Part shown: piece by piece, positions 1 through 5,165 of the stretch
Layout: each line of letters begins with the position of its first letter
Numbering within the stretch: position 1 is the stretch's first letter
Origin: Akkermansia sp.
GTDB lineage: Bacteria > Verrucomicrobiota > Verrucomicrobiia > Verrucomicrobiales > Akkermansiaceae
Assembly: GCA_017555465.1 (NCBI GenBank)
Contig: JAFZGH010000091.1
Coordinates: forward strand, 1-19,308
DNA length: 19,308 nt
Direction: 5' to 3'
Position numbers and translations under genes: made by a program
The notes under the pieces: generated by a model
What the model was told of the DNA's origin: nothing
Databases searched by the model: none
What the model saw: only the letters and a program-made list of their open reading frames with translations

Positions 1-503
1 AGCCAATCGGGGGTGGTGGCGCTGGCGGCAAGCTCAACGAAGCGGTTGGCCAGAGCCTGGGAGCGAGCCTTGGCAGCCACGCTGATAACGTCGCCGGGCT
101 TGCAGCAGTAGGAAGCGATGTTCACCTTCTTGCCATTCACGGTCACGTGACCGTGGGACACCATCTGACGAGCAGCGGCGCGGGTGGTGGCGAAGTTGAG
201 GCGATAGATGATGTTATCGAGGCGGGTTTCCAGAAGCTGCAGAAGGATATCGCCGGTCACGCCGCGACGGCGGGAGGCTTCCTCATAGTACTTGCGGAAC
301 TGACCTTCGAGCACGCCGTACATGAAGCGAAGCTTCTGCTTTTCGGCAAGCATGATGCCGTAGTCAGACTTCTTCTTGCGGCCGGCGCGGGCACCGTGCT
401 GACCCGGAGGGAACGGACGGCGGGCAAAAGCCTTGGAGGCACCGAAGAGCTCAACGCCGAAACGGCGGCTGATCTTGGCGGTAGGACCTGTGTAACGAGC
501 CAT
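1..503 (-). CDS. rpsD: 30S ribosomal protein S4 (uS4), 3' end outside window
   Basis: Primary 16S rRNA-binding protein that nucleates assembly of the 30S body; in many bacteria it also acts as the translational repressor of the alpha operon. The minus-strand reading begins MARYTGPTAK and continues with the S4 landmarks: a basic N-terminal region (SRRFGVELFG, then RPFPPGQHGARAGRKKKSDYG), the LLQLLETRLDNIIYRLNFA helix and the S4 RNA-binding signature VSHGHVTVNGKKVNIASY. About 167 codons are visible of the usual 200-208, so roughly 35-40 C-terminal residues lie beyond position 1. It follows rpsK after 36 bp, so it is probably cotranscribed. No Shine-Dalgarno is seen; AAGATAACA (511-519, minus) sits 7 nt before the ATG. 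Identity is certain; only the end is missing. Confidence 0.97.
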   Translation of the reverse strand, partial: MARYTGPTAKISRRFGVELFGASKAFARRPFPPGQHGARAGRKKKSDYGIMLAEKQKLRFMYGVLEGQFRKYYEEASRRRGVTGDILLQLLETRLDNIIYRLNFATTRAAARQMVSHGHVTVNGKKVNIASYCCKPGDVISVAAKARSQALANRFVELAASATTPDW

Positions 504-539
504 AATGTTTTGTTATCTTTCTTGGTTTTAGTTAAACGA

Positions 540-1064
540 TTAGGCGCGACGAGCCTTGGGAGGACGGCAACCGTTGTGGGGGATGGGGGTCACGTCGGCG
601 ATGGAGGAGATCTCCAGACCGATGGCCTGCACGGCACGCACAGCGGACTCACGACCGGAACCCGGTCCCTTCACGCGAACCTCGACCTCCTTGAGGCCGT
701 GGCCCATGGCCTGACGGCAAGCGTCCTGGCACACAACCTGACCGGCATAAGCGGTGCTCTTGCGGCTGCCCTTGAAGTTGAGCTTGCCGGCGGAGGACCA
801 GCCGATAACATTACCCTTGAGGTCGGTCACGCTCACCACAGTGTTATTGAAGGTGGAGGAGATGTGCACGATACCGGTGGTAACGTTCTTGCTGCCTTTA
901 GCCTTGAGAATCTTAACCTTGTCGTCATCATCAGCGAGACCAAGCTCGGCAAAGATATCGCGACGAGCCTCGGGCTTCTTCTGTTCGACAGGAGCCTCAG
1001 CCTGAACGGGAGCCTCAGCGGCCACTACGTCCTTCACTTCTTCCTGGATGGTTTCTTCAGCCAT
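540..1064 (-). CDS. rpsK: 30S ribosomal protein S11 (uS11) with long acidic N-terminal extension
   Basis: Component of the 30S platform that helps shape the mRNA exit region near the 3' end of 16S rRNA. Residues from about 64 onward are canonical S11: GIVHISSTFNNT, KGSRKSTAYAGQ, VKGPGSGRESAVRA and the invariant C-terminal DVTPIPHNGCRPPKARRA. The protein has 174 residues against about 129 in E. coli; the extra ~45 residues are N-terminal, start MAEETIQEEV, are rich in Glu/Ala/Pro, and end in an acidic ADDDDK stretch just before a basic segment. The ATG lies 27 bp after rpsM, with AAGATAACA (1073-1081, minus) 8 nt upstream of it, the same motif as before rpsD, which supports this upstream start rather than an internal one. 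Middle gene of rpsM-rpsK-rpsD. Confidence 0.96.
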   Translation of the reverse strand: MAEETIQEEVKDVVAAEAPVQAEAPVEQKKPEARRDIFAELGLADDDDKVKILKAKGSKNVTTGIVHISSTFNNTVVSVTDLKGNVIGWSSAGKLNFKGSRKSTAYAGQVVCQDACRQAMGHGLKEVEVRVKGPGSGRESAVRAVQAIGLEISSIADVTPIPHNGCRPPKARRA

Positions 1065-1091
1065 TTTCAGTATGTTATCTTAAAGGGTTAA

Positions 1092-1460
1092 TTACTTCTT
1101 GGCGCCCACAGTCTTCTTGCGGCCCTTACGGGTGCGGGCATTGGTGCGGGTACGCTGACCGCGAACGGGGAGACCCTTGCGGTGGCGGATGCCGCGCAGA
1201 CAGTTAATGCTGGTCAGACGCTTGAGAGCCATCTGCTTCTCACGGCGCAGGTCACCCTCGATGAGGATGTTGTTGCTGGTGATAGCCTGGACAATCTTGG
1301 TCAGCTGAGCGTCAGAGAGCGTGCCAGTGCGCAGATCCGGGGAGATACCGGCCTGCTCCAGCACCTTCTTAGCCGTGGAGGGCCCGATGCCGTAGATGTA
1401 GCACAGGGAGGCCTCAACGCGCTTCTCGTTGGGAATTTCGATACCGAAAAGACGAGCCAT
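1092..1460 (-). CDS. rpsM: 30S ribosomal protein S13 (uS13)
   Basis: Protein of the 30S head that contacts the P-site tRNA and forms bridges to the 50S subunit. The 122-residue product has the usual length and signatures: MARLFGIEIPNEKRVEASL at the start, the helix-hairpin region CYIYGIGPSTAKKVL, the RGIRHRKGLPVRGQRTRTNARTRKG RNA-binding segment (residues ~90-115) and a Lys-rich tail. First gene of the rpsM-rpsK-rpsD group; a sigma70-type promoter (1526-1553) lies ~60 nt upstream on the same strand. Instead of a Shine-Dalgarno, the leader has AATAATAACA ending 7 nt before the ATG. Confidence 0.97.
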   Translation of the reverse strand: MARLFGIEIPNEKRVEASLCYIYGIGPSTAKKVLEQAGISPDLRTGTLSDAQLTKIVQAITSNNILIEGDLRREKQMALKRLTSINCLRGIRHRKGLPVRGQRTRTNARTRKGRKKTVGAKK

Positions 1461-1494
1461 AGTGGTGTGTTATTATTAGTGATGATTGATTGTC

Positions 1495-1510
1495 GCCACC
1501 GGGTGGTGGC
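1495..1510 (-). promoter_or_regulatory. Hairpin at the 5' end of the rpsM leader
   Basis: GCCACC and GGTGGC form a perfect 6-bp stem around a 4-nt loop, a few nt downstream of the predicted rpsM transcription start (~1519) and ~35 nt before the ATG. It has no U-tract, so it is not a terminator. It could stabilise the mRNA or be part of an r-protein (S4-type) feedback site; that role is only inference. Confidence 0.4.
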
Positions 1511-1525
1511 AATTTGTCGGCGCAG

Positions 1526-1553
1526 ATTCTACACGCTTTTTACCTTTTTGCAA
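1526..1553 (-). promoter_or_regulatory. Sigma70-type promoter of rpsM-rpsK-rpsD
   Basis: On the minus strand TTGCAA (1553-1548) is separated by 16 bp from TAGAAT (1531-1526), a 5/6 match to the -10 consensus. Predicted start about 1519, giving a ~59-nt leader. The DNA just upstream (1554-1605) is AT-rich with spaced A-tracts, like an UP element. The placement ahead of a ribosomal operon fits. Confidence 0.7.
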
Positions 1554-1632
1554 GCACAATTTCACAAAAATTACAACTTTGGGTAATTTTGGGAATTTTG
1601 CACACTTCGTTTTCCGGTGCGAGACATTATTT

Positions 1633-2067
1633 TTAATCTAAATCCGGCATAGGACGGAGAGCAGGAACCTCTGGCAGCGCGGCAGAAGTAGAACCGCCCC
1701 CCCCTGTATACTTCGGCATGATGCTCGGAGTATAGGAAGAAGGTGTGGGAATTTTTTTCAACGGAATTGTGACAGAATCCTCTTCGATATACTTGGCTTT
1801 GGGATCATTCTCCGTCCACACAAAAGAAAGAAACGGGCTGCTTGTAGGCACGAGGGTTTCAGAACCAATTTCATATCCGCTCTTGCGAGCGACAATACCG
1901 AGGGCCTTATCCTGAGCAATCGTGGTCACAAGCGGCGTTTTGCCGACGTATTCACCATTAATCGTAATCTCTGCTCCCTCTGGCGCAGTATCGATAGACA
2001 GCTCCTTAGGTCCTACACAGGAAACCAGCAACAGCGAAACGACGGGGAGAAAGAACGCACTCTTCAT
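1633..2067 (-). CDS. PEGA-domain lipoprotein
   Basis: Predicted envelope lipoprotein of 144 residues. A hydrophobic signal peptide (MKSAFFLPVVSLLLVSC) ends in a lipobox L-V-S-C, with Cys17 the likely lipidated residue. Residues ~22-60 read LSIDTAPEGAEITINGEYVG followed by KTPL, a textbook PEGA repeat (P-E-G-A core, x-NGxxxGKTP), a small beta-domain found in surface-layer and envelope proteins. The C-terminal part is Pro/Ser/Gly-rich and probably unstructured. The reading frame extends upstream to 2169, but the start at 2067 is preferred because it gives the signal peptide at the very N-terminus and lies 7 nt after a -10 box (TACACT). Divergent from the ATPase operon. The biological function is unknown. 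Confidence 0.8.
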   Translation of the reverse strand: MKSAFFLPVVSLLLVSCVGPKELSIDTAPEGAEITINGEYVGKTPLVTTIAQDKALGIVARKSGYEIGSETLVPTSSPFLSFVWTENDPKAKYIEEDSVTIPLKKIPTPSSYTPSIMPKYTGGGGSTSAALPEVPALRPMPDLD

Positions 2068-2074
2068 GGCAAGT

Positions 2075-2104
2075 AGTGTAACGCATACAAAGCAGTCCAC
2101 GCAA
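2075..2104 (-). promoter_or_regulatory. Promoter of the PEGA lipoprotein gene (predicted leaderless)
   Basis: On the minus strand TTGCGT (2104-2099), an 18-bp spacer and TACACT (2080-2075) are followed after 7 nt by the ATG at 2067. The predicted transcription start falls at or next to the A of the ATG. The -35 hexamer is inside one arm of the inverted repeat 2099-2125. Confidence 0.5.
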
Positions 2105-2125
2105 GCACAAATTACACGCTTGCGT
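2099..2125. repeat. Perfect 8-bp inverted repeat between divergent promoters
   Basis: ACGCAAGC (2099-2106) and GCTTGCGT (2118-2125) are exact reverse complements separated by 11 bp. Each arm carries the TTGCGT -35 hexamer of one outward-facing promoter. The 19-bp centre-to-centre distance is close to two helical turns, as expected for a dimeric regulator, though it may simply be two facing -35 boxes with shared flanks. Confidence 0.6.
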
Positions 2126-2148
2126 TTATATTCCTCATATGGTAGGAT
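2120..2148 (+). promoter_or_regulatory. Promoter of the ATPase-nuclease operon (predicted very short leader)
   Basis: TTGCGT (2120-2125), a 17-bp spacer and TAGGAT (2143-2148; 4/6 match). The expected start is near 2155, only ~4 nt before the preferred ATG at 2159. Confidence 0.45.
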
Positions 2149-2158
2149 GACGGGTAAT

Positions 2159-3244
2159 ATGATACGCAAACTGACGGTGGAAGGGATGACGGTGTTTCAG
2201 CACCAGGAGTCGTTTCATTTTGTCCCCGGCATTAATATAATAGTAGGCGGCAATGATTCCGGAAAAAGCCACCTCATGAAACTATGCTACGCCATCAGCA
2301 AATGGGGATGCGGCGGCAGCAGACGAGATTTGCCGGAAGTATGGGCCGAAGAAAAGCGACTGCGCCAGGATTTGCTGCGCGTATTCGGCACACACGATTT
2401 GACCAGTCTCACCTCCCGCAGCGGAGGCACGAATGTAGAAGCCCGAGTGAGGGCCTCGCTGGAGGGCGAAAAAGTCCCTACAGGCACGGCAGATTTAGCC
2501 TTCAGCTTCAAAGCGCACTGCGAGGAACAGGGACTACGCATCACAGACATGCCGGAACGCTACCTGAGCAGCAATGCCGTTTTCCTCTCGCCGAGAGAAG
2601 TACTTTCCATCTACCCCTGCTACATGCAAGCAGGCAAGCGATACCCGGAACTGCTTGACTCCTCCAGCTGGGAACTCTGCCGTGCTCTGGAAACCGAACC
2701 GAGCGGCGCCCCCCTGCCCCAGGCGCTCAAATATGTTGTGCGACAGATTGAACACTTACTGGGAGGCAAACTGCAACGACGTAATGGGCGGTTCTATTTA
2801 CAGCGTCCTGGTCAGGAGCCGCTGGAGCTTAACCTCATAGCAGAAGGATTCAAACGCATCGGCACGCTGGGATTGCTCATCAGCAACGGAACAGTGAGAC
2901 CCGGCACCGCCCTGTTCTGGGATGAGCCGGAAATGAACCTCAATGCCGGGCATCTGCCTCTGCTGGTCAATCTCATGATGACGCTCTGCCGAGCAGGCAT
3001 CCAATTACTGCTCACCACGCACAGTCTCTTCCTGCTGCGAGAACTGGTCATCCAGCTTTCTGAAGCGCAGAACCAGAATGTAGGGCGCCGGTTCTTCGGG
3101 CTGCAAGCCGGGCGAACAGAAGGCAAACGAGTCAGCGAAGCAGATGAGCTCGACAAACTGGCGCATCTGGACAGTCTGGAAGCTGAGCAGGAGCAGGCCG
3201 ACCGATACCTGAGCCTCATGCCGCAACTCAACGAGGAAATCTGA
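2159..3244 (+). CDS. AAA family ATPase of the ABC/SMC-like (AAA_15/AAA_21, OLD-like) type
   Basis: Predicted ATP-binding protein of 361 residues. The N-terminus (MIRKLTVEGM, then FVPGINIIVGGNDSGKS) is the RecF/OLD-like fold with Walker A at residues 30-37 (Lys36). An ABC-signature-like segment NLIAEGFKRIGTL lies at ~225-237, Walker B ALFWDEPEMNLN at ~251-262 (Asp255, Glu256), and the switch histidine LLLTTHSL at ~284-290. No long coiled-coil insertion and no fused nuclease/TOPRIM domain is visible, so any effector activity must come from a partner. The next gene, 3 bp downstream, encodes a nuclease-like protein. ATG 2147 in frame is an alternative start; 2159 is preferred because it gives the usual N-terminus of the family and fits the promoter. 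ATPases of this class drive several phage-defence systems (OLD, Gabija, PARIS), but the subfamily is not one I can name. Confidence 0.85.
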   Translation: MIRKLTVEGMTVFQHQESFHFVPGINIIVGGNDSGKSHLMKLCYAISKWGCGGSRRDLPEVWAEEKRLRQDLLRVFGTHDLTSLTSRSGGTNVEARVRASLEGEKVPTGTADLAFSFKAHCEEQGLRITDMPERYLSSNAVFLSPREVLSIYPCYMQAGKRYPELLDSSSWELCRALETEPSGAPLPQALKYVVRQIEHLLGGKLQRRNGRFYLQRPGQEPLELNLIAEGFKRIGTLGLLISNGTVRPGTALFWDEPEMNLNAGHLPLLVNLMMTLCRAGIQLLLTTHSLFLLRELVIQLSEAQNQNVGRRFFGLQAGRTEGKRVSEADELDKLAHLDSLEAEQEQADRYLSLMPQLNEEI

Positions 3245-3247
3245 CAA

Positions 3248-4015
3248 GTGTTCCAGCCTGGTACCAGCTGTGTGGAGGGCATGCACCGCTTCAATTTCGA
3301 AGCGGGGTACTATGTGTGCCGCTTTGAATGCTCTCCTTTCTACTCCCACCACGCCCAGAACTTCTGCAACAGCTGCAAGGAGATGGATTTTGTGCTCTAC
3401 CACCCCGGCAAGAAAGAACTTTGGCTCATCGAGGTAAAGGACTACCGGTTCAACGCGCGTCCCAAAGTGCGAGAACTGGTGGAAAAGCTCTGCCGCAAGG
3501 TGCGAGACTGCCTGTTTCTGCTGCGTACAGCCGCCCTCTGCGCCCCGGAGGAAGAACCGGAAGAAGGCATCTCATTGCGCGAAATGGCGCGCATGAGCAT
3601 GCAAGCCCGACATATACGCCTGGCCTTCACCATTGAACTAGGCAACACTGGCCTCTTCCCGCCGAAAGCTCTGCTTTCCACCATACGCGATTTACTGTAC
3701 CGCCAGATGTGTTTTATCGACCCGCAGATGCTTTGCCTGCCCATCACCGAATCAGGCGGAGCTGGTCCCTGGACCATCACCCCTGCGGGCAACGAGCACT
3801 CCGCCCGCATCCGCAAGCGGCTGGAAAACGCCCAACACGAACGCGACCACGCCCGCAAGATAGCCGAAGAACAGGAACGCCACCGTGAGCGCGTGGCAGA
3901 ACGCCGACGCCGCAAAGCCAGGAAATCGCACATTCCCCTGTGGAAACAGCGAGCCATGGAGCGAGAGGAAGGCAAAACAGGAACTCACGCCGACCGTCGC
4001 CCCATGAGAGACTAG
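3248..4015 (+). CDS. Putative NERD/PD-(D/E)xK-like nuclease, partner of the AAA ATPase
   Basis: 255-residue protein I cannot assign to a named family. Residues 44-67 read KEMDFVLYHPGKKELWLIEV followed by KDYR: an Asp (D47) on one strand, a turn, then E62-x-K64 at the end of a hydrophobic strand. That is the catalytic arrangement of PD-(D/E)xK nucleases and especially resembles NERD domains. E27 could be the additional upstream acidic residue. A helical middle part follows; residues ~190-245 are extremely charged (Arg/Glu/Lys), probably coiled-coil or nucleic-acid binding. The start is GTG with GAGGAA (3233-3238) 9 nt upstream, one of the few good Shine-Dalgarno sites here; ATG 3281 would still keep the motif. 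The 3-bp gap to the ATPase implies translational coupling and a shared complex. A nuclease role is inference from motif only. Confidence 0.7.
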   Translation: MFQPGTSCVEGMHRFNFEAGYYVCRFECSPFYSHHAQNFCNSCKEMDFVLYHPGKKELWLIEVKDYRFNARPKVRELVEKLCRKVRDCLFLLRTAALCAPEEEPEEGISLREMARMSMQARHIRLAFTIELGNTGLFPPKALLSTIRDLLYRQMCFIDPQMLCLPITESGGAGPWTITPAGNEHSARIRKRLENAQHERDHARKIAEEQERHRERVAERRRRKARKSHIPLWKQRAMEREEGKTGTHADRRPMRD

Positions 4016-4020
4016 AACAA

Positions 4021-4055
4021 AAAACCTGCTTCCCCTGAATGAGGAAGCAGGTTTT
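4021..4055. terminator. Bidirectional intrinsic terminator
   Basis: AAAACCTGCTTCC (4021-4033) pairs perfectly with GGAAGCAGGTTTT (4043-4055) around a 9-nt loop. A-rich and T-rich ends give a U-tract in both directions, fitting its position between the convergent nuclease gene (ends 4015) and rplY (ends 4081). Confidence 0.9.
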
Positions 4056-4080
4056 GTAAATCGGATTGACGTGAAGCCGA

Positions 4081-4635
4081 TCAGGGCTTGATGACGGAAG
4101 CCAGCACCACAGTACCGTTGAACGGAGTGGTGACATTGGCGGGCATCTCCACCTGGGCGAGACGGAAGGATTCCTTCATGCCCACGCCGGAAATGTCGGC
4201 CTGGATGCAGCAGGGGATATCCTTCACAGCGCACTTCACGGGCATCTCGTGCACGATCTGGTGCACCACGCCACCCATGGCAGTACCCACGGGAGTACCC
4301 ACAAGCTTCACCTGCACGCGGGTCTTCACCACGGTATCGGGGGTCACGGCGCAGAAGTCAACGTGGTTGGTGGAATCGGTGAGCCAGTTGCGCTGCACGT
4401 CCTTCACCAGAGTCAGGATGGTCTGACCGTCGAGCTCAAGGTTCACAAGGATAGAATCGGTGTCCACTGAAGCGAACAGAGCGCGGACATCAGCCGTCTT
4501 GAGCTGGATGTTGATGTTTTCAGCAACAGCGGAGCCGTACACCACGCCGGGAAGGTAACCCTGAGCGCGCAGAGCATTCAGCTTGCCAGTACCAACGGCC
4601 TCGCGCTTGGTAGCCTTGAGGGAATATGTCGTCAT
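4081..4635 (-). CDS. rplY: 50S ribosomal protein L25/CTC (bL25)
   Basis: 5S rRNA-binding protein of the 50S central protuberance, long (CTC/TL5) form. The 184 residues start MTTYSLKATKREAVGTGKLN and contain the N-terminal 5S-binding beta-barrel motif LRAQGYLPGVVYG, DTDSILVNLELDG, and VKDVQRNWLTDSTNHVDF, followed by the C-terminal CTC beta domain (~100-184), with a loop GGVVHQIVHEMPVKC typical of this form. Length fits the CTC form (~185-215) rather than the short E. coli form (94). It is convergent with the nuclease gene and divergent from the small lipoprotein gene. No clear Shine-Dalgarno; AGAAAGAAT ends 7 nt before the ATG. Linked pth, common next to rplY elsewhere, is not present. Confidence 0.95.
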   Translation of the reverse strand: MTTYSLKATKREAVGTGKLNALRAQGYLPGVVYGSAVAENINIQLKTADVRALFASVDTDSILVNLELDGQTILTLVKDVQRNWLTDSTNHVDFCAVTPDTVVKTRVQVKLVGTPVGTAMGGVVHQIVHEMPVKCAVKDIPCCIQADISGVGMKESFRLAQVEMPANVTTPFNGTVVLASVIKP

Positions 4636-4753
4636 AGTTCTAATTCTTTCTATGTCTTGAAATTGCGGTTTGTTTGGAGTTCTTCCGACGTCGGTGCGTA
4701 TACATCACCCGCCGGGGTATCACACCCAGCCAGCGAAAGCAAGGTGGACGCAC

Positions 4754-4781
4754 AGAGTACACTTTATTCAGGAAAAGTCAA
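4754..4781 (-). promoter_or_regulatory. Weak candidate promoter for rplY
   Basis: On the minus strand TTGACT (4781-4776), 16-bp spacer, TACTCT (4759-4754). The -35 is good but the -10 matches only 3/6. It would give a ~110-nt leader that contains the 10-bp perfect palindrome CCGACGTCGG (4685-4694). No better promoter was seen in 4636-4828. Confidence 0.3.
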
Positions 4782-4801
4782 GTAAAAATCCCACATTTTC
4801 C

Positions 4802-4830
4802 TTGAAAAATGAGATATTTACCACTACTAT
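4802..4830 (+). promoter_or_regulatory. Promoter of the small lipoprotein gene (predicted very short leader)
   Basis: TTGAAA (4802-4807), 17-bp spacer, TACTAT (4825-4830). The expected start is about 4837, 4 nt before the ATG at 4841. Confidence 0.5.
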
Positions 4831-4840
4831 GAGGCGCGAC

Positions 4841-5005
4841 ATGAGAACACTTACCCTGATACTTAGTCTCAGCTGCTGCAGCTGCGTGCAGTTTTCGCAG
4901 CAGGCAAGTGGGCCAATTCCGCCGCCGGCACCGGAAACCCTGAGGCGTCCGATTCCTGAAGCTCTGTTGCAATACTACACCCTGCCAGCACCAGAAAAGA
5001 ACTGA
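4841..5005 (+). CDS. Small predicted lipoprotein (54 aa)
   Basis: Short gene, MRTLTLILSLSCCSCVQFSQ at the N-terminus followed by a Pro-rich tail (PIPPPAPETLRRPIPEALLQ). The hydrophobic signal ends in a Cys cluster CCSC; Cys15 is the likely lipidated residue, because the same S-C-V junction occurs in the two other lipoproteins of this window. ATG 4829 in frame is an alternative start adding MRRD; 4841 is favoured because GAGG lies just before it and the promoter places the mRNA 5' end at ~4837. No homologous family recognised; its role in the envelope is unknown. Its length makes it easily missed, but the signal peptide and promoter support that it is real. Confidence 0.6.
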   Translation: MRTLTLILSLSCCSCVQFSQQASGPIPPPAPETLRRPIPEALLQYYTLPAPEKN

Positions 5006-5032
5006 ACAGATTGACATTTGCGGATAAATTAC

Positions 5033-5061
5033 TTGACACGCCGGTATAGCTTGATTATAAT
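5033..5061 (+). promoter_or_regulatory. Perfect-consensus sigma70 promoter of the nusA operon
   Basis: TTGACA (5033-5038), exactly 17 bp, TATAAT (5056-5061): a 12/12 match. Predicted start G5068, giving a 98-nt leader to nusA. A second TTGACA (5011-5016) lies 22 bp upstream without its own -10. Confidence 0.92.
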
Positions 5062-5097
5062 GCGCGCGTACAAGTTCCGGTCCGTTATGAGATTGGG

Positions 5098-5123
5098 GCG
5101 GGTCTGTGACCCGCTCTTTTTTT
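5098..5123 (+). terminator. Leader terminator / attenuator upstream of nusA
   Basis: GCGGGTC (5098-5104) and GACCCGC (5108-5114) form a perfect 7-bp GC-rich stem with a 3-nt loop, followed by TC and seven Ts. It stands inside the nusA leader, ~30 nt after the predicted start and 43 nt before the ATG, so it must be read through for nusA expression. Flanking complementary pairs GTACAA (5068-5073)/TTGTAC (5122-5127) and GTCCGT (5080-5085)/ACGGAC (5128-5133) offer alternative folds. Confidence 0.8.
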
Positions 5124-5165
5124 GTACACGGACACAACACAACACAAGCAAGACAACAAAAAACA

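Noticed and set aside
147..1091. 314-codon open frame on the plus strand opposite the ribosomal protein genes
   Set aside because: It is antisense to rpsD and rpsK, whose products are unmistakable; the translation is a low-complexity Gly/Ala/Leu/His shadow without any motif.
1511..1522. 12-mer AATTTGTCGGCG shared exactly with 19087-19098
   Set aside because: A few exact 12-mer pairs are expected by chance in 19 kb; flanking sequences do not match, so it is not a repeat.
1922..2158. Upstream extension of the ATPase reading frame
   Set aside because: The extension would run through the divergent promoter region and into the PEGA lipoprotein gene on the other strand; the family N-terminus begins at MIRKLTVEG.
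5068..5123. Possible tRNA in the nusA leader (a tRNA gene occurs before rimP-nusA in E. coli)
   Set aside because: Only ~56 nt with a single strong stem and a T-tract; no cloverleaf, no T-loop signature.
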